Of a stretch of 7,348 nt of DNA, positions 1-5,790 are shown one piece after another. A model generated the notes under the pieces. That model was not told the origin of the DNA. It did not search any database and saw only the letters and a program-made list of their open reading frames with translations. Position 1 is the first letter of the stretch. Each line of letters opens with the position of its first letter. The stretch is from JADJPL01 sp041183125 (GTDB taxonomy: Bacteria > Bacteroidota > Bacteroidia > Chitinophagales > Saprospiraceae), in contig JBEGMH010000173.1 in NCBI GenBank assembly GCA_041183125.1, positions 1-7,348 on the forward strand, read 5' to 3'. The position numbers and the translations under genes are program-made.

Positions 1-78
1 CACATCCAAAAAGAGCTTTTCGGCTTTCTCATCTACACGGGCTATATCCACATACCGCTTGTTGGCAAACTCCAACAC
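1..78 (-). CDS. possible 5' end of an unidentified minus-strand gene (partial)
   Basis: Reading the minus strand from a GTG at 78 (or the TTG at 75) gives 26 open codons to the window edge, containing the stretch FANKRYVDIARVDEKAEK. The peptide is rich in charged residues. Its codons have high GC at position 1, low at position 2 and intermediate at position 3, which is the pattern of real coding sequence. An in-frame TGA lies just upstream (about 93-91), so the gene would have to start here with a non-ATG codon. I do not recognise the protein. Plus frame 1 of the same bases is also open, from the edge to a TAA at 193-195. Its second half has an uncoding-like composition, but the plus-direction hairpins to the right would suit a plus gene. 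The strand is therefore not settled. Confidence 0.3.
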   Translation of the reverse strand, partial: MLEFANKRYVDIARVDEKAEKLFLDV

Positions 79-137
79 ACCAGAAGTCTTTTGCTTTCAG
101 ATTCCGCGAAGTACGCTTTGCGGGAGATGATCGTTTT

Positions 138-191
138 GGCGGGCAGGAAAGCCGTGACCGGGGGGACAATTGGCCCAATGCCCGCCTTTTT
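138..191 (+). terminator. inverted repeat followed by a T-run (weak plus-direction terminator candidate)
   Basis: GGCGGGCA at 138-145 is perfectly complementary to TGCCCGCC at 179-186 and is followed directly by TTTTT at 187-191. The 33-nt loop is long for a terminator, although it contains a nested ATTGG/CCAAT repeat (169-179) that would shorten it. The T-run implies plus-direction termination, but no convincing plus-strand gene ends just upstream. It could equally lie in the leader of the possible minus-strand gene at 1-78. Confidence 0.3.
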
Positions 192-226
192 ATAAAACAA
201 GGCCCTGCCGGTTTTCCGGCAAGGCC
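190..226 (-). terminator. rho-independent terminator of rpiB
   Basis: On the minus strand this is an 11-bp stem (226-216 with 211-201) closing an AAAA loop, followed by TTGTTTTAT. It lies 48 nt past the rpiB stop. In the minus-strand RNA the stem is continuous with one U-G wobble, whereas in the plus-strand RNA the same position would be a C-A mismatch. The T-tract also lies on the minus-direction side. Both asymmetries indicate that it terminates minus-strand transcription, ending the DUF2723-rpiB unit. Confidence 0.75.
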
Positions 227-266
227 AATGTTCAAGATAAATCGTTCGGTAGCACCGGGCGGTCAG

Positions 267-304
267 GGCCGATTCACTGGGGGGTAGAATCGGCCTGTTT
301 TTTT
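267..304 (+). terminator. plus-direction terminator-like hairpin overlapping the 3' end of rpiB
   Basis: GGCCGATTC (267-275) pairs perfectly with GAATCGGCC (287-295) across an 11-nt loop, and is followed by TG and seven Ts (298-304). This is a standard intrinsic terminator pointing along the plus strand. It lies inside the last codons and stop codon of rpiB, which runs the other way. It could stop a convergent plus-strand transcript from the left of the window, or shield rpiB from antisense transcription. I could not identify with confidence a plus-strand gene that it would serve. Confidence 0.55.
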
Positions 305-747
305 ATTGGGTGTATTGCGAGGGGAATTTTCCGGATGCGGTTTTCATGGCGCCCTCCTTCGAACCCGGTATCCAGGAAAGCGCGGGTTATGGCGTACGCT
401 TCCTCCATACTCACGAAGCGTGCGGGTATGACGAGTACATTGGCATCATTGTGCAAGCGTGCCAGGCGGGAAATTTCTTCTGACCAACACAAGGCAGCGC
501 GGATTTGCTGATGTTTGTTAGCGGTGATGGCCGCCCCATTCCCGGACCCACAGATGGCGATACCAAGCTCTGTTTCCCCATTTTCCACCGATTCCGCTAC
601 TGGATGGATAAAGTCAGCATAATCCGCTGATGCCTCCGAGTAGGTACCGAAATCTACGGGTTCGAGGCCCTGGCTGTGCAGCCAAGCTTTGAGGGCTTCT
701 TTGCAGGCGAACCCTGCGTGGTCGGAACCGATAGCTATTTTTTTCAT
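274..747 (-). CDS. rpiB: ribose-5-phosphate isomerase B (RpiB/LacAB family)
   Basis: The product would interconvert ribose 5-phosphate and ribulose 5-phosphate in the cytoplasm, in the non-oxidative pentose phosphate pathway. The 157-residue protein opens with MKKIAIGSDHAGF, giving the family's Asp-His pair at residues 9-10. The catalytic cysteine is C66 in the phosphate-loop motif ICGSGNG (65-71). The conserved HNDAN at 99-103 supplies the active-site histidine, and GGRHENR (131-137) is the usual phosphate-binding C-terminal motif. All key residues are intact. The last 14 or so residues (about 144-157) extend past the usual end of the family, run through an A7 tract and overlap a hairpin, so they may be a non-essential tail. 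The gene lies 161 nt downstream of the DUF2723 gene with no clear promoter of its own in the gap, so cotranscription is plausible. A terminator follows at 226-190. Confidence 0.95.
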   Translation of the reverse strand: MKKIAIGSDHAGFACKEALKAWLHSQGLEPVDFGTYSEASADYADFIHPVAESVENGETELGIAICGSGNGAAITANKHQQIRAALCWSEEISRLARLHNDANVLVIPARFVSMEEAYAITRAFLDTGFEGGRHENRIRKIPLAIHPIKKQADSTPQ

Positions 748-822
748 AGAATGACCGAGGACAGATGAGGGAGAGGGCGTATGAAAGAACTTTTCGGCCT
801 AATGCGGCTAAAGCCATAATTT

Positions 823-879
823 GAAAGAGCGTTTGTTTTTTGATTTGACTTCACAAAATCAAAAAACAAACGCTCTTTC
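823..879. repeat. perfect 24-bp inverted repeat in the DUF2723-rpiB gap
   Basis: Bases 823-846 are the exact reverse complement of 856-879, separated by a 9-nt loop (GACTTCACA). The arms begin GAAAGAGCGTTTG and contain a T6 (A6 on the other arm). In minus-strand RNA the hairpin begins 29 nt after the DUF2723 stop codon. What follows it (AAATTATGG) is not a U-tract, so it is not a textbook terminator for that gene. It may be an RNA-stabilising or processing hairpin, a bidirectional terminator, or a copy of a dispersed palindromic repeat. No second copy is present in this window. Confidence 0.85.
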
Positions 880-908
880 GCTATTTCATTTTTGAAGCAG
901 CCTCTGTT

Positions 909-3900
909 TTATTGGATAGGCAGCGTGTCTTCCGGTGTTTTTACCCTAAAGCGGGCGAAACGTTGCTGTAATTCTGAAAAGAAAGCATCGTCTTTATTTC
1001 GCTGTGCGTCCTGCATGAGCTTGTTCATATTCCGCAGGGCCAGGTCGTACTTATCCTGGTAACTATTGGCTAACAGCGTCGGATCCAGGGAGGTGAAGTA
1101 TGCGGCCTGTTTTTCGGCTTCATCTGCGATGACCTTCATAATCGGCTTCGCCTTGTTATAAGCCCCTGCTTCCAGGTAGATATCCACCATATAGTACGCC
1201 CGATAGTCGTACGGGAAGTTTTTGTGCGGGAAGGCTTTGAAGTATAGGTCTGCCAGTGCGATAGCCTTATCTTTTTTATTTTCCAGGAGGAGTTCGCCTG
1301 CGGCACGACGTATGCTCAGTTGCATACTTTGCACGCTGGCCAGATAAGACTTATCTACGAAGGTCTCTACTTTATCAAAGTTGCCCCAGCGGAATTTTTC
1401 GGTCACGTTTTTGTAGAACAGCTCTGTGTCCACGCGCCCACTGCCAATGATGCCCAGGCCCGGGTCGCTTGGCTTTCGCGAAGGGGTAATGCGCAGGCCG
1501 AGGCCCTCGAGGCGCATATAATCATCGAGGCCGAAAAACTTATCCTGCCGGGTTGTTACGGAGAAATAAATCGGGCGTTCCCACAAGTTAGAGGCGATGA
1601 TATCCAGCACTGCGAGGTCGTCTTTCGTCAGGAAGTCGCCGGAGATATTCAGTGGGATCCGATCTACGGCACTGGTATCGCCAGGGGCGATCAACCCTGC
1701 TTTGGCAGCGGCTTCGCGGTCCACGGGGAGATAGACGTTTTTAGACGGGATATAACTATCGGTCTGGCTTCCATTTTGCAGGGGGAGGGGATGGGATTCC
1801 CCTACGAATTTGAGCATATCGGCCAGGCTCATTTCCCTATCCGGAACACCGGGGGTCTGGCTTGTGTAGAATACCTGGTTTCGGCGATTGCCCCGCAAGG
1901 CATCCTCCGGGAGACTGAGTTTGATAGCAGGGGAATCGTTGACTTTTCTGCGCAGCAGGTTGATATACCAATCCACTGCAATCAAGCTGAGGTTGACGAC
2001 GCGCACATCTTTCCGGATCCCCTCGACTTCCTGTGCATACCAAAGCGGGTAAGTATCATTATCGCCGAAGGTAAACAAAATGGCATTAGGGGCGCAGGAC
2101 TGCAGGAAGTTAGACGCATAATCGCGGGCGGCAAAATGCTCGCTGCGGTCCATATCGTCAAAATTTTGGGTACCCATCAGGAAGGGGGCCGACAAGACGA
2201 TCAGCGAAGCCGCTGCGCCGCTGGCTACGGACGGCATTTTTACGCGTGCCCGGAGGAATTCAAACAGTGCCAGTACCCCGAGCCCTATCCAGATACAGAA
2301 AGTGAAGAAGGAGCCGACAAACACATAGTCGCGCTCGCGGGGTTCGTTGGGCGGCTGGTTGGCATACACGATGATGCCAATACCCGTGATCACAAAAAAG
2401 GCGAGTACTCCCAACCACTCCTTGGGCCTTTTGTTGAACTGAAAGAACACGCCGAACAGACCGAACAAGAGCGGGAGCATGAAATATTTGTTCATCGCCC
2501 TATCTTTCAGGGAATCCGGCATTTTCGCCAGATCGCCCCCGAGGCGTGCGTTGTCAATAAACGGGATACCGGAGATCCAGTTTCCGGAAGATTTATCCCA
2601 AGAGTAGTATCCCTGTTCCCCGTTTTGCCTACCGGAGAAGTTCCACATGAAATAGCGCCAGTACATCCAATTCAACTGATAAGAAACGAAGAACCGGATA
2701 TTATCGCCGAGCGTGGGCCTACCTGGCGGCAGGGGTTGGTTGGGATCCATACCGATCCATTGCTTGTACAGAGCAGGGCGCCCCTGTGAGTTATCGCTCA
2801 TACGGGGGAATATGGTTTCCTGGCGCTTATCGAATACGTATGACAACTTTTCATCTACGATTTCGTAGCGGTCGCCTACCCGTCCGTAGCGCTGTTCTGA
2901 CTTTACATCTATCGGGCTTGCCTCAAAATGCGGCCCGCGCAGCAGGGCGCGATCGCCATACTGTTCCCGGTTGAGATAAGAAATCAAGCGCATGGCATCC
3001 GTCGGCATGTTCATATTGATGGGGGGGCTCGCATGTGCGCGGGTCACCACCATGCCGTAGGATGCGTAGGAGATGATAATCAATGCCGTAGCGATGATTC
3101 CATTTTGCAGGGTCGGATTCTGCTTTTGTTCTGCATAGCGCAATCCAAAGACGACCCCACCGACAATGAGCAGCAACAGCAGGACGAGGCCTGAGTTGAT
3201 GGGCAGACCTACGCCGTTTACCAGGATCAGCTCCAACTGGCCCCACAATTTGGGAAGGCCGGTAATGATCAGCGACTGGATAGCCACGATCATGGCCACA
3301 CCGATAGCAGCGGCTGCCACTACGCCTCCAAACGTGTGTTTTTGGTAGCGCTTGAGGTAGAAAAAGAACGTAAGGGCTGGGAAAGTCAGGATGCTCAATA
3401 AGTGGACACCGATGGACATACCCGATGCGTACAGGGCAAAAATCAACCACCGGTCGTACTGGTGCTCGTCGGGCTGTGCATACCAGTGGATAGTTGCCCA
3501 AAGCGTCATCGTCGTAAAGAACGTGGACATGGCATACACCTCGCCTTCTACCGCCGAGAACCAGATAGAGGTACTGAATGCCGTAGCCAGGCCAGCGACC
3601 AGGCCGGCACCGGCCAAAGCGACCAACTGCCCTTTTTCAGGTTCCCCTTCCCGGCCGACCAGCGCCATTTTACCCAAAATAATCGTCACCCACGCGACGA
3701 ACATAGCTGCAAACGCCGTACAAATACCCGACAACAGGTTTACGGCGAACGCAATATCCTGGGGGTCGTCCGAAAAAATTTCGGCCACCCAGGCAAACAT
3801 GCGCCCAATCAAAAGAAATACCGGTGCACCCGGCGGGTGTACCACCTGTAGTTTGTAGGCTCCGAGAATGAATTCCCCACAGTCCCAAAGGCTGCCGGTG

Positions 3901-3986
3901 CGTTCCGCCGACATAAAAAAGACTGTGAACGTAATCAAAAATACCAGCCAACCAGTCAGGTTACTGACGCGCTTATACGAGAACAT
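909..3986 (-). CDS. DUF2723 family multi-pass membrane protein, probable GT-C-like glycosyltransferase
   Basis: This 1,025-residue protein, a usual length for bacterial DUF2723 members, is probably in the inner membrane. Predicted membrane segments start near residue 10 and recur to about 315 (roughly 10-26, 55-70, 80-106, 120-146, 180-212, 219-245, 262-282, 295-315). A second group lies at about 500-606. The conserved N-terminal motif SLWDCGEFI (32-40) places D35 and E38 in the first extracytoplasmic loop, followed by HPPGAP (50-55). This arrangement resembles GT-C glycosyltransferases, whose catalytic acid sits in that loop. Other family landmarks are NEPRERDYVFVG (547-558) and FGDNDTYPLWY (640-650). 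Residues from about 610 onward look soluble, with a helical, TPR-like stretch near 890-1000. Eukaryotic TMEM260, which carries the same domain, is a protein O-mannosyltransferase, so lipid-linked sugar transfer to proteins is an inference here and the substrate is unknown. The ATG at 3986 is preceded by AT-rich sequence and has no competing start. Confidence 0.93.
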   Translation of the reverse strand: MFSYKRVSNLTGWLVFLITFTVFFMSAERTGSLWDCGEFILGAYKLQVVHPPGAPVFLLIGRMFAWVAEIFSDDPQDIAFAVNLLSGICTAFAAMFVAWVTIILGKMALVGREGEPEKGQLVALAGAGLVAGLATAFSTSIWFSAVEGEVYAMSTFFTTMTLWATIHWYAQPDEHQYDRWLIFALYASGMSIGVHLLSILTFPALTFFFYLKRYQKHTFGGVVAAAAIGVAMIVAIQSLIITGLPKLWGQLELILVNGVGLPINSGLVLLLLLIVGGVVFGLRYAEQKQNPTLQNGIIATALIIISYASYGMVVTRAHASPPINMNMPTDAMRLISYLNREQYGDRALLRGPHFEASPIDVKSEQRYGRVGDRYEIVDEKLSYVFDKRQETIFPRMSDNSQGRPALYKQWIGMDPNQPLPPGRPTLGDNIRFFVSYQLNWMYWRYFMWNFSGRQNGEQGYYSWDKSSGNWISGIPFIDNARLGGDLAKMPDSLKDRAMNKYFMLPLLFGLFGVFFQFNKRPKEWLGVLAFFVITGIGIIVYANQPPNEPRERDYVFVGSFFTFCIWIGLGVLALFEFLRARVKMPSVASGAAASLIVLSAPFLMGTQNFDDMDRSEHFAARDYASNFLQSCAPNAILFTFGDNDTYPLWYAQEVEGIRKDVRVVNLSLIAVDWYINLLRRKVNDSPAIKLSLPEDALRGNRRNQVFYTSQTPGVPDREMSLADMLKFVGESHPLPLQNGSQTDSYIPSKNVYLPVDREAAAKAGLIAPGDTSAVDRIPLNISGDFLTKDDLAVLDIIASNLWERPIYFSVTTRQDKFFGLDDYMRLEGLGLRITPSRKPSDPGLGIIGSGRVDTELFYKNVTEKFRWGNFDKVETFVDKSYLASVQSMQLSIRRAAGELLLENKKDKAIALADLYFKAFPHKNFPYDYRAYYMVDIYLEAGAYNKAKPIMKVIADEAEKQAAYFTSLDPTLLANSYQDKYDLALRNMNKLMQDAQRNKDDAFFSELQQRFARFRVKTPEDTLPIQ

Positions 3987-4061
3987 AGGGATTAAAATAT
4001 TTTATCAATTTTCATTAAAACTCTATCAACCAAACACTTATGCTTTATTACAAGCAAAGTG

Positions 4062-4069
4062 CAAAGCTA
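4062..4069 (-). promoter_or_regulatory. candidate -7 element for the DUF2723-rpiB unit
   Basis: Read on the minus strand this is TAGCTTTG, matching the Bacteroidota TAnnTTTG -7 consensus. It would give a leader of about 70 nt, AT-rich near the DUF2723 start. I see no convincing TTTG -33 partner about 20 bp further upstream, so the call rests on half of the promoter only. Confidence 0.35.
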
Positions 4070-4175
4070 ACAAATAATCTTTAACCGAAGGTTAGCAGGC
4101 CCTACTTTATTGTGGGCCGACCTTAAAATAGCACAACCTAATCCCGACCGGCCCGGTTATATCGATAGCCGGATT

Positions 4176-4207
4176 TTTGAATTACGGCCTAATTAAGCAT
4201 ACCTTTG
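4176..4207 (+). promoter_or_regulatory. Bacteroidota-type promoter for the DUF4834-rluA-rsmG cluster
   Basis: TTTG at 4176-4179 (within a T5G run) and TACCTTTG at 4200-4207 are separated by 20 bp. This matches both halves and the spacing of the TTTG-N(19-21)-TAnnTTTG promoter used by the primary sigma factor of Bacteroidota. The expected start site, near 4213, leaves a leader of only about 10 nt before the ATG at 4224. The short palindrome CCTTTGCCCAAAGG (4202-4215) overlaps the -7 element and the start region. It could be an operator, but could equally be chance. An AAAGGA at 4211-4216 resembles a ribosome-binding site, though the short leader might not include all of it. Confidence 0.7.
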
Positions 4208-4223
4208 CCCAAAGGACTTTTGT

Positions 4224-4403
4224 ATGAAGTTAATTTTTACCCTCGTGTTTGTGTATCTGGCATACCGGTTCTTTTTTGACAGGCCCAGGATCAGGCCCCC
4301 TTTCCAGGCGAGCCAGGAACCTCCCCGGCAACAGAATAACCGGCGGGCGAGCCCGAAAGCACAAGACCCAGACGACTATGTGGATTATGAAGAAGTCAAA
4401 TGA
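4224..4403 (+). CDS. DUF4834-like small membrane-anchored protein
   Basis: This 59-residue protein has one hydrophobic N-terminal helix (about residues 2-18, starting MKLIFTLVFVYLAYRFFF). A basic, proline- and glutamine-rich linker follows (about 19-46), and the protein ends in the acidic tail DPDDYVDYEEVK. The N-terminal helix and a terminal D-Y-[VI]-D-Y/F-E-E-[VI]-K signature are what I recall for the DUF4834 family of Bacteroidota, whose function is unknown. The gene sits directly behind the strong promoter at 4176-4207. Its last 17 nt overlap the start of the pseudouridine synthase gene in another frame, which suggests translational coupling. The single helix followed by a mostly charged tail suggests an inner-membrane protein with a short soluble tail. 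Coding status is well supported by composition and context. The family name is from recognition of the pattern only. Confidence 0.8.
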   Translation: MKLIFTLVFVYLAYRFFFDRPRIRPPFQASQEPPRQQNNRRASPKAQDPDDYVDYEEVK

Positions 4404-5091
4404 AGATACACCGCCTTTCCGGCCCGGTGAGCATGTACTGTGTAAAAACAATCAATTCATCGCATTCAACAAGCCCGCCGGGATTGCCGTCCAGGCAGAC
4501 CAGACGGGCGACAAAGCACTGATTGACCTGGGAGCGATCTATACCAAATCCCATTTGCTGCTCGTACATCGGTTGGACAGACCGGTCAGCGGGGCGGTGG
4601 TTTTTGCCAAAACCGTTTCCGCGCAACAAGTCCTGAGCCAGGGCTTCAGGGAACGGAGCATATCTAAAACCTATTTAGCCGTTGTAAAAAACCCTCCCCC
4701 CGAACCAGAAGCGACGCTCGTACACTACCTCAAGCAAGACATAAAGACCAATCGGTCTATCATCCTGAACGAAGAACAGCAGGACAGCCTACGATCCGTG
4801 CTGCACTATAAGGTCATTACACAAAGCGACCACTACTGTCTGCTCGAAATAGACCTGGAAACAGGGCGGCACCATCAGATACGGGCCCAGTTGGCCGCTA
4901 TTGGATGCCCGGTCAAAGGCGACGTAAAGTACGGAGCCAGGCGCAACAACCCGGACCGTTCCATCCACCTGCATGCCTGGAAGCTCCGCTTCGCCCATCC
5001 CGTTGACCACAGCCCTGTCCTCATCGAAGCTCCCCTTCCGCAGGAGACGCTTTGGCAGGCATTTCAAAAACATATACTCCAGGAACCGTGA
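4387..5091 (+). CDS. RluA-family RNA pseudouridine synthase, no S4 domain
   Basis: The product should convert specific uridines to pseudouridine in rRNA or tRNA. From the ATG at 4387 the protein has 234 residues. The catalytic motif HRLDRPVSG spans 61-69, with D64 as the nucleophile. The second family motif, LETGRHHQIRAQL, lies at about 147-159, and LHAWKLRFAHP at about 194-204 is the third conserved segment. The protein begins directly with the catalytic domain (NNQFIAFNKPAGIAV at about 21-35) and lacks the N-terminal S4 RNA-binding domain of RluC and RluD. That matches the short RluA-like proteins, and the exact target uridine cannot be assigned. A longer reading from 4249 would add 46 residues of low-complexity sequence that are the other-frame shadow of the DUF4834 gene, so I reject it. 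An ATG at 4378 is a minor alternative. The start overlaps the upstream gene by 17 nt and the stop overlaps rsmG by 4 nt. Confidence 0.9.
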   Translation: MKKSNEDTPPFRPGEHVLCKNNQFIAFNKPAGIAVQADQTGDKALIDLGAIYTKSHLLLVHRLDRPVSGAVVFAKTVSAQQVLSQGFRERSISKTYLAVVKNPPPEPEATLVHYLKQDIKTNRSIILNEEQQDSLRSVLHYKVITQSDHYCLLEIDLETGRHHQIRAQLAAIGCPVKGDVKYGARRNNPDRSIHLHAWKLRFAHPVDHSPVLIEAPLPQETLWQAFQKHILQEP

Positions 5092-5720
5092 CCATAGATT
5101 GCATACTGCCCTACTTCCCCGCGCTGACCGAGCGACAGAAGGAACAATTCCTGCAGTTGGGGGAATTATACCTCGAATGGAACGACAAGATCAACCTTAT
5201 TTCCCGTAAAGATACGGCCCAGCTCTACGAACACCATATTCTGCATGCCCTCGGTATTGCAAAAATCCTGCAGTTCAGGCCCGGTGCAGAAGTGCTGGAC
5301 CTCGGTACGGGTGGTGGCTTGCCGGGCCTACCGCTCGCCATCCTTTTTCCGGAAACCCGTTTCACGCTCATTGACGGGACCGGGAAAAAAATACAAGCGG
5401 TACAAGACATGGCCGCCCGGCTCGGGTTAGAGAACGTACGCGCCCAACACATACGCGCCGAAGAACTCAAGCAGCAGTTTGACTTTGTGGTGACCCGCGG
5501 AGTAGCTACCCTGGACAAGTTGCTCCTATGGACAAAAAAGCTTTTCAGCAAAAAGCAACAGCACGCCCTACCCAATGGCCTGCTCGCGTTAAAAGGCGGG
5601 AATTTAAAAGGAGAGATTGAAACCATCCGGAAAGGGAATTTCGTACAGTCGTTCCCTTTGTCTGAATATTTCAAAGAAACTTACTTTGTGGAAAAATTCG
5701 TCGTCTATGTACAAGGCTAA
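5088..5720 (+). CDS. rsmG: 16S rRNA (guanine-527-N7)-methyltransferase RsmG (GidB)
   Basis: RsmG methylates N7 of G527 in 16S rRNA using S-adenosylmethionine, and in other bacteria its loss gives low-level streptomycin resistance. From the GTG at 5088 the protein has 210 residues, close to the family norm. It contains the N-terminal helical region with LYLEWNDKINLISRKD at about 28-43. The SAM-binding glycine loop VLDLGTGGGLPGLP is at 69-82, followed by an acidic residue in TLID at about 93-96. The conserved VVTRGVA is at 134-140 and LALKGGN at about 156-162. I chose the GTG because it forms a GTGA overlap with the stop of the pseudouridine synthase gene and leaves an N-terminus typical of RsmG. 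The in-frame ATG at 5052 would add 12 residues that lie inside the upstream coding region. Placement in an operon with another RNA-modifying enzyme is consistent with its role. Confidence 0.95.
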   Translation: MTIDCILPYFPALTERQKEQFLQLGELYLEWNDKINLISRKDTAQLYEHHILHALGIAKILQFRPGAEVLDLGTGGGLPGLPLAILFPETRFTLIDGTGKKIQAVQDMAARLGLENVRAQHIRAEELKQQFDFVVTRGVATLDKLLLWTKKLFSKKQQHALPNGLLALKGGNLKGEIETIRKGNFVQSFPLSEYFKETYFVEKFVVYVQG

Positions 5721-5761
5721 AGCCTTAGCTTTGTAGCGGTAAACCGCATAAGGTGGTTTTT
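5713..5761 (+). promoter_or_regulatory. two small hairpins and a -7-like element between rsmG and the DUF3127 gene
   Basis: AAGGC-TAAA-GCCTT (5713-5726) straddles the rsmG stop codon. GCGG-TAAA-CCGC (5736-5747) follows, with a TTTTT at 5757-5761. Both small stems share a TAAA loop. Between them TAGCTTTG (5726-5733) matches the Bacteroidota -7 consensus, although no TTTG lies at the proper -33 spacing. This could be a weak terminator or attenuator combined with a separate promoter for the DUF3127 gene, but each signal is weak on its own. Confidence 0.3.
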
Positions 5762-5790
5762 CATTCTCGTTCACCAAAATACAAAGGTCT

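Noticed and set aside
29..235. 68-codon minus-strand frame at the left edge
   Set aside because: It runs through the rpiB terminator from a TTG start, and its Arg/Ser/Cys-rich translation looks non-coding. The overlapping frame at 78-1 has better coding composition.
170..511. 113-codon plus-strand frame across the rpiB 3' end
   Set aside because: It is antisense to the conserved RpiB motifs, runs through the terminator hairpins and has no protein-like features.
614..817. 67-codon minus-strand frame upstream of and inside rpiB
   Set aside because: Most of it is an out-of-frame shadow of the rpiB start region, and the remainder has no recognisable motif.
1320..2789. A 489-codon open frame on the plus strand
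   Set aside because: It lies entirely antisense to the conserved DUF2723 gene, whose motifs are intact. The translation shows no family motif and looks like a product of the coding strand's base bias.
4098..4118. GGCCC/GGGCC hairpin in the divergent intergenic region
   Set aside because: It is only a 5-bp stem with an 11-nt loop and no T-run, so it is well within chance for this composition.
4249..4386. 46-residue N-terminal extension of the pseudouridine synthase
   Set aside because: The sequence is the other-frame shadow of the DUF4834-like gene, and short RluA-type proteins normally start where the ATG at 4387 places them.
5052..5087. 12-residue extension of RsmG from an ATG inside the upstream gene
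   Set aside because: The GTG at 5088 forms a 4-nt overlap with the upstream stop and gives the usual RsmG N-terminus. The extension has no family-like sequence.
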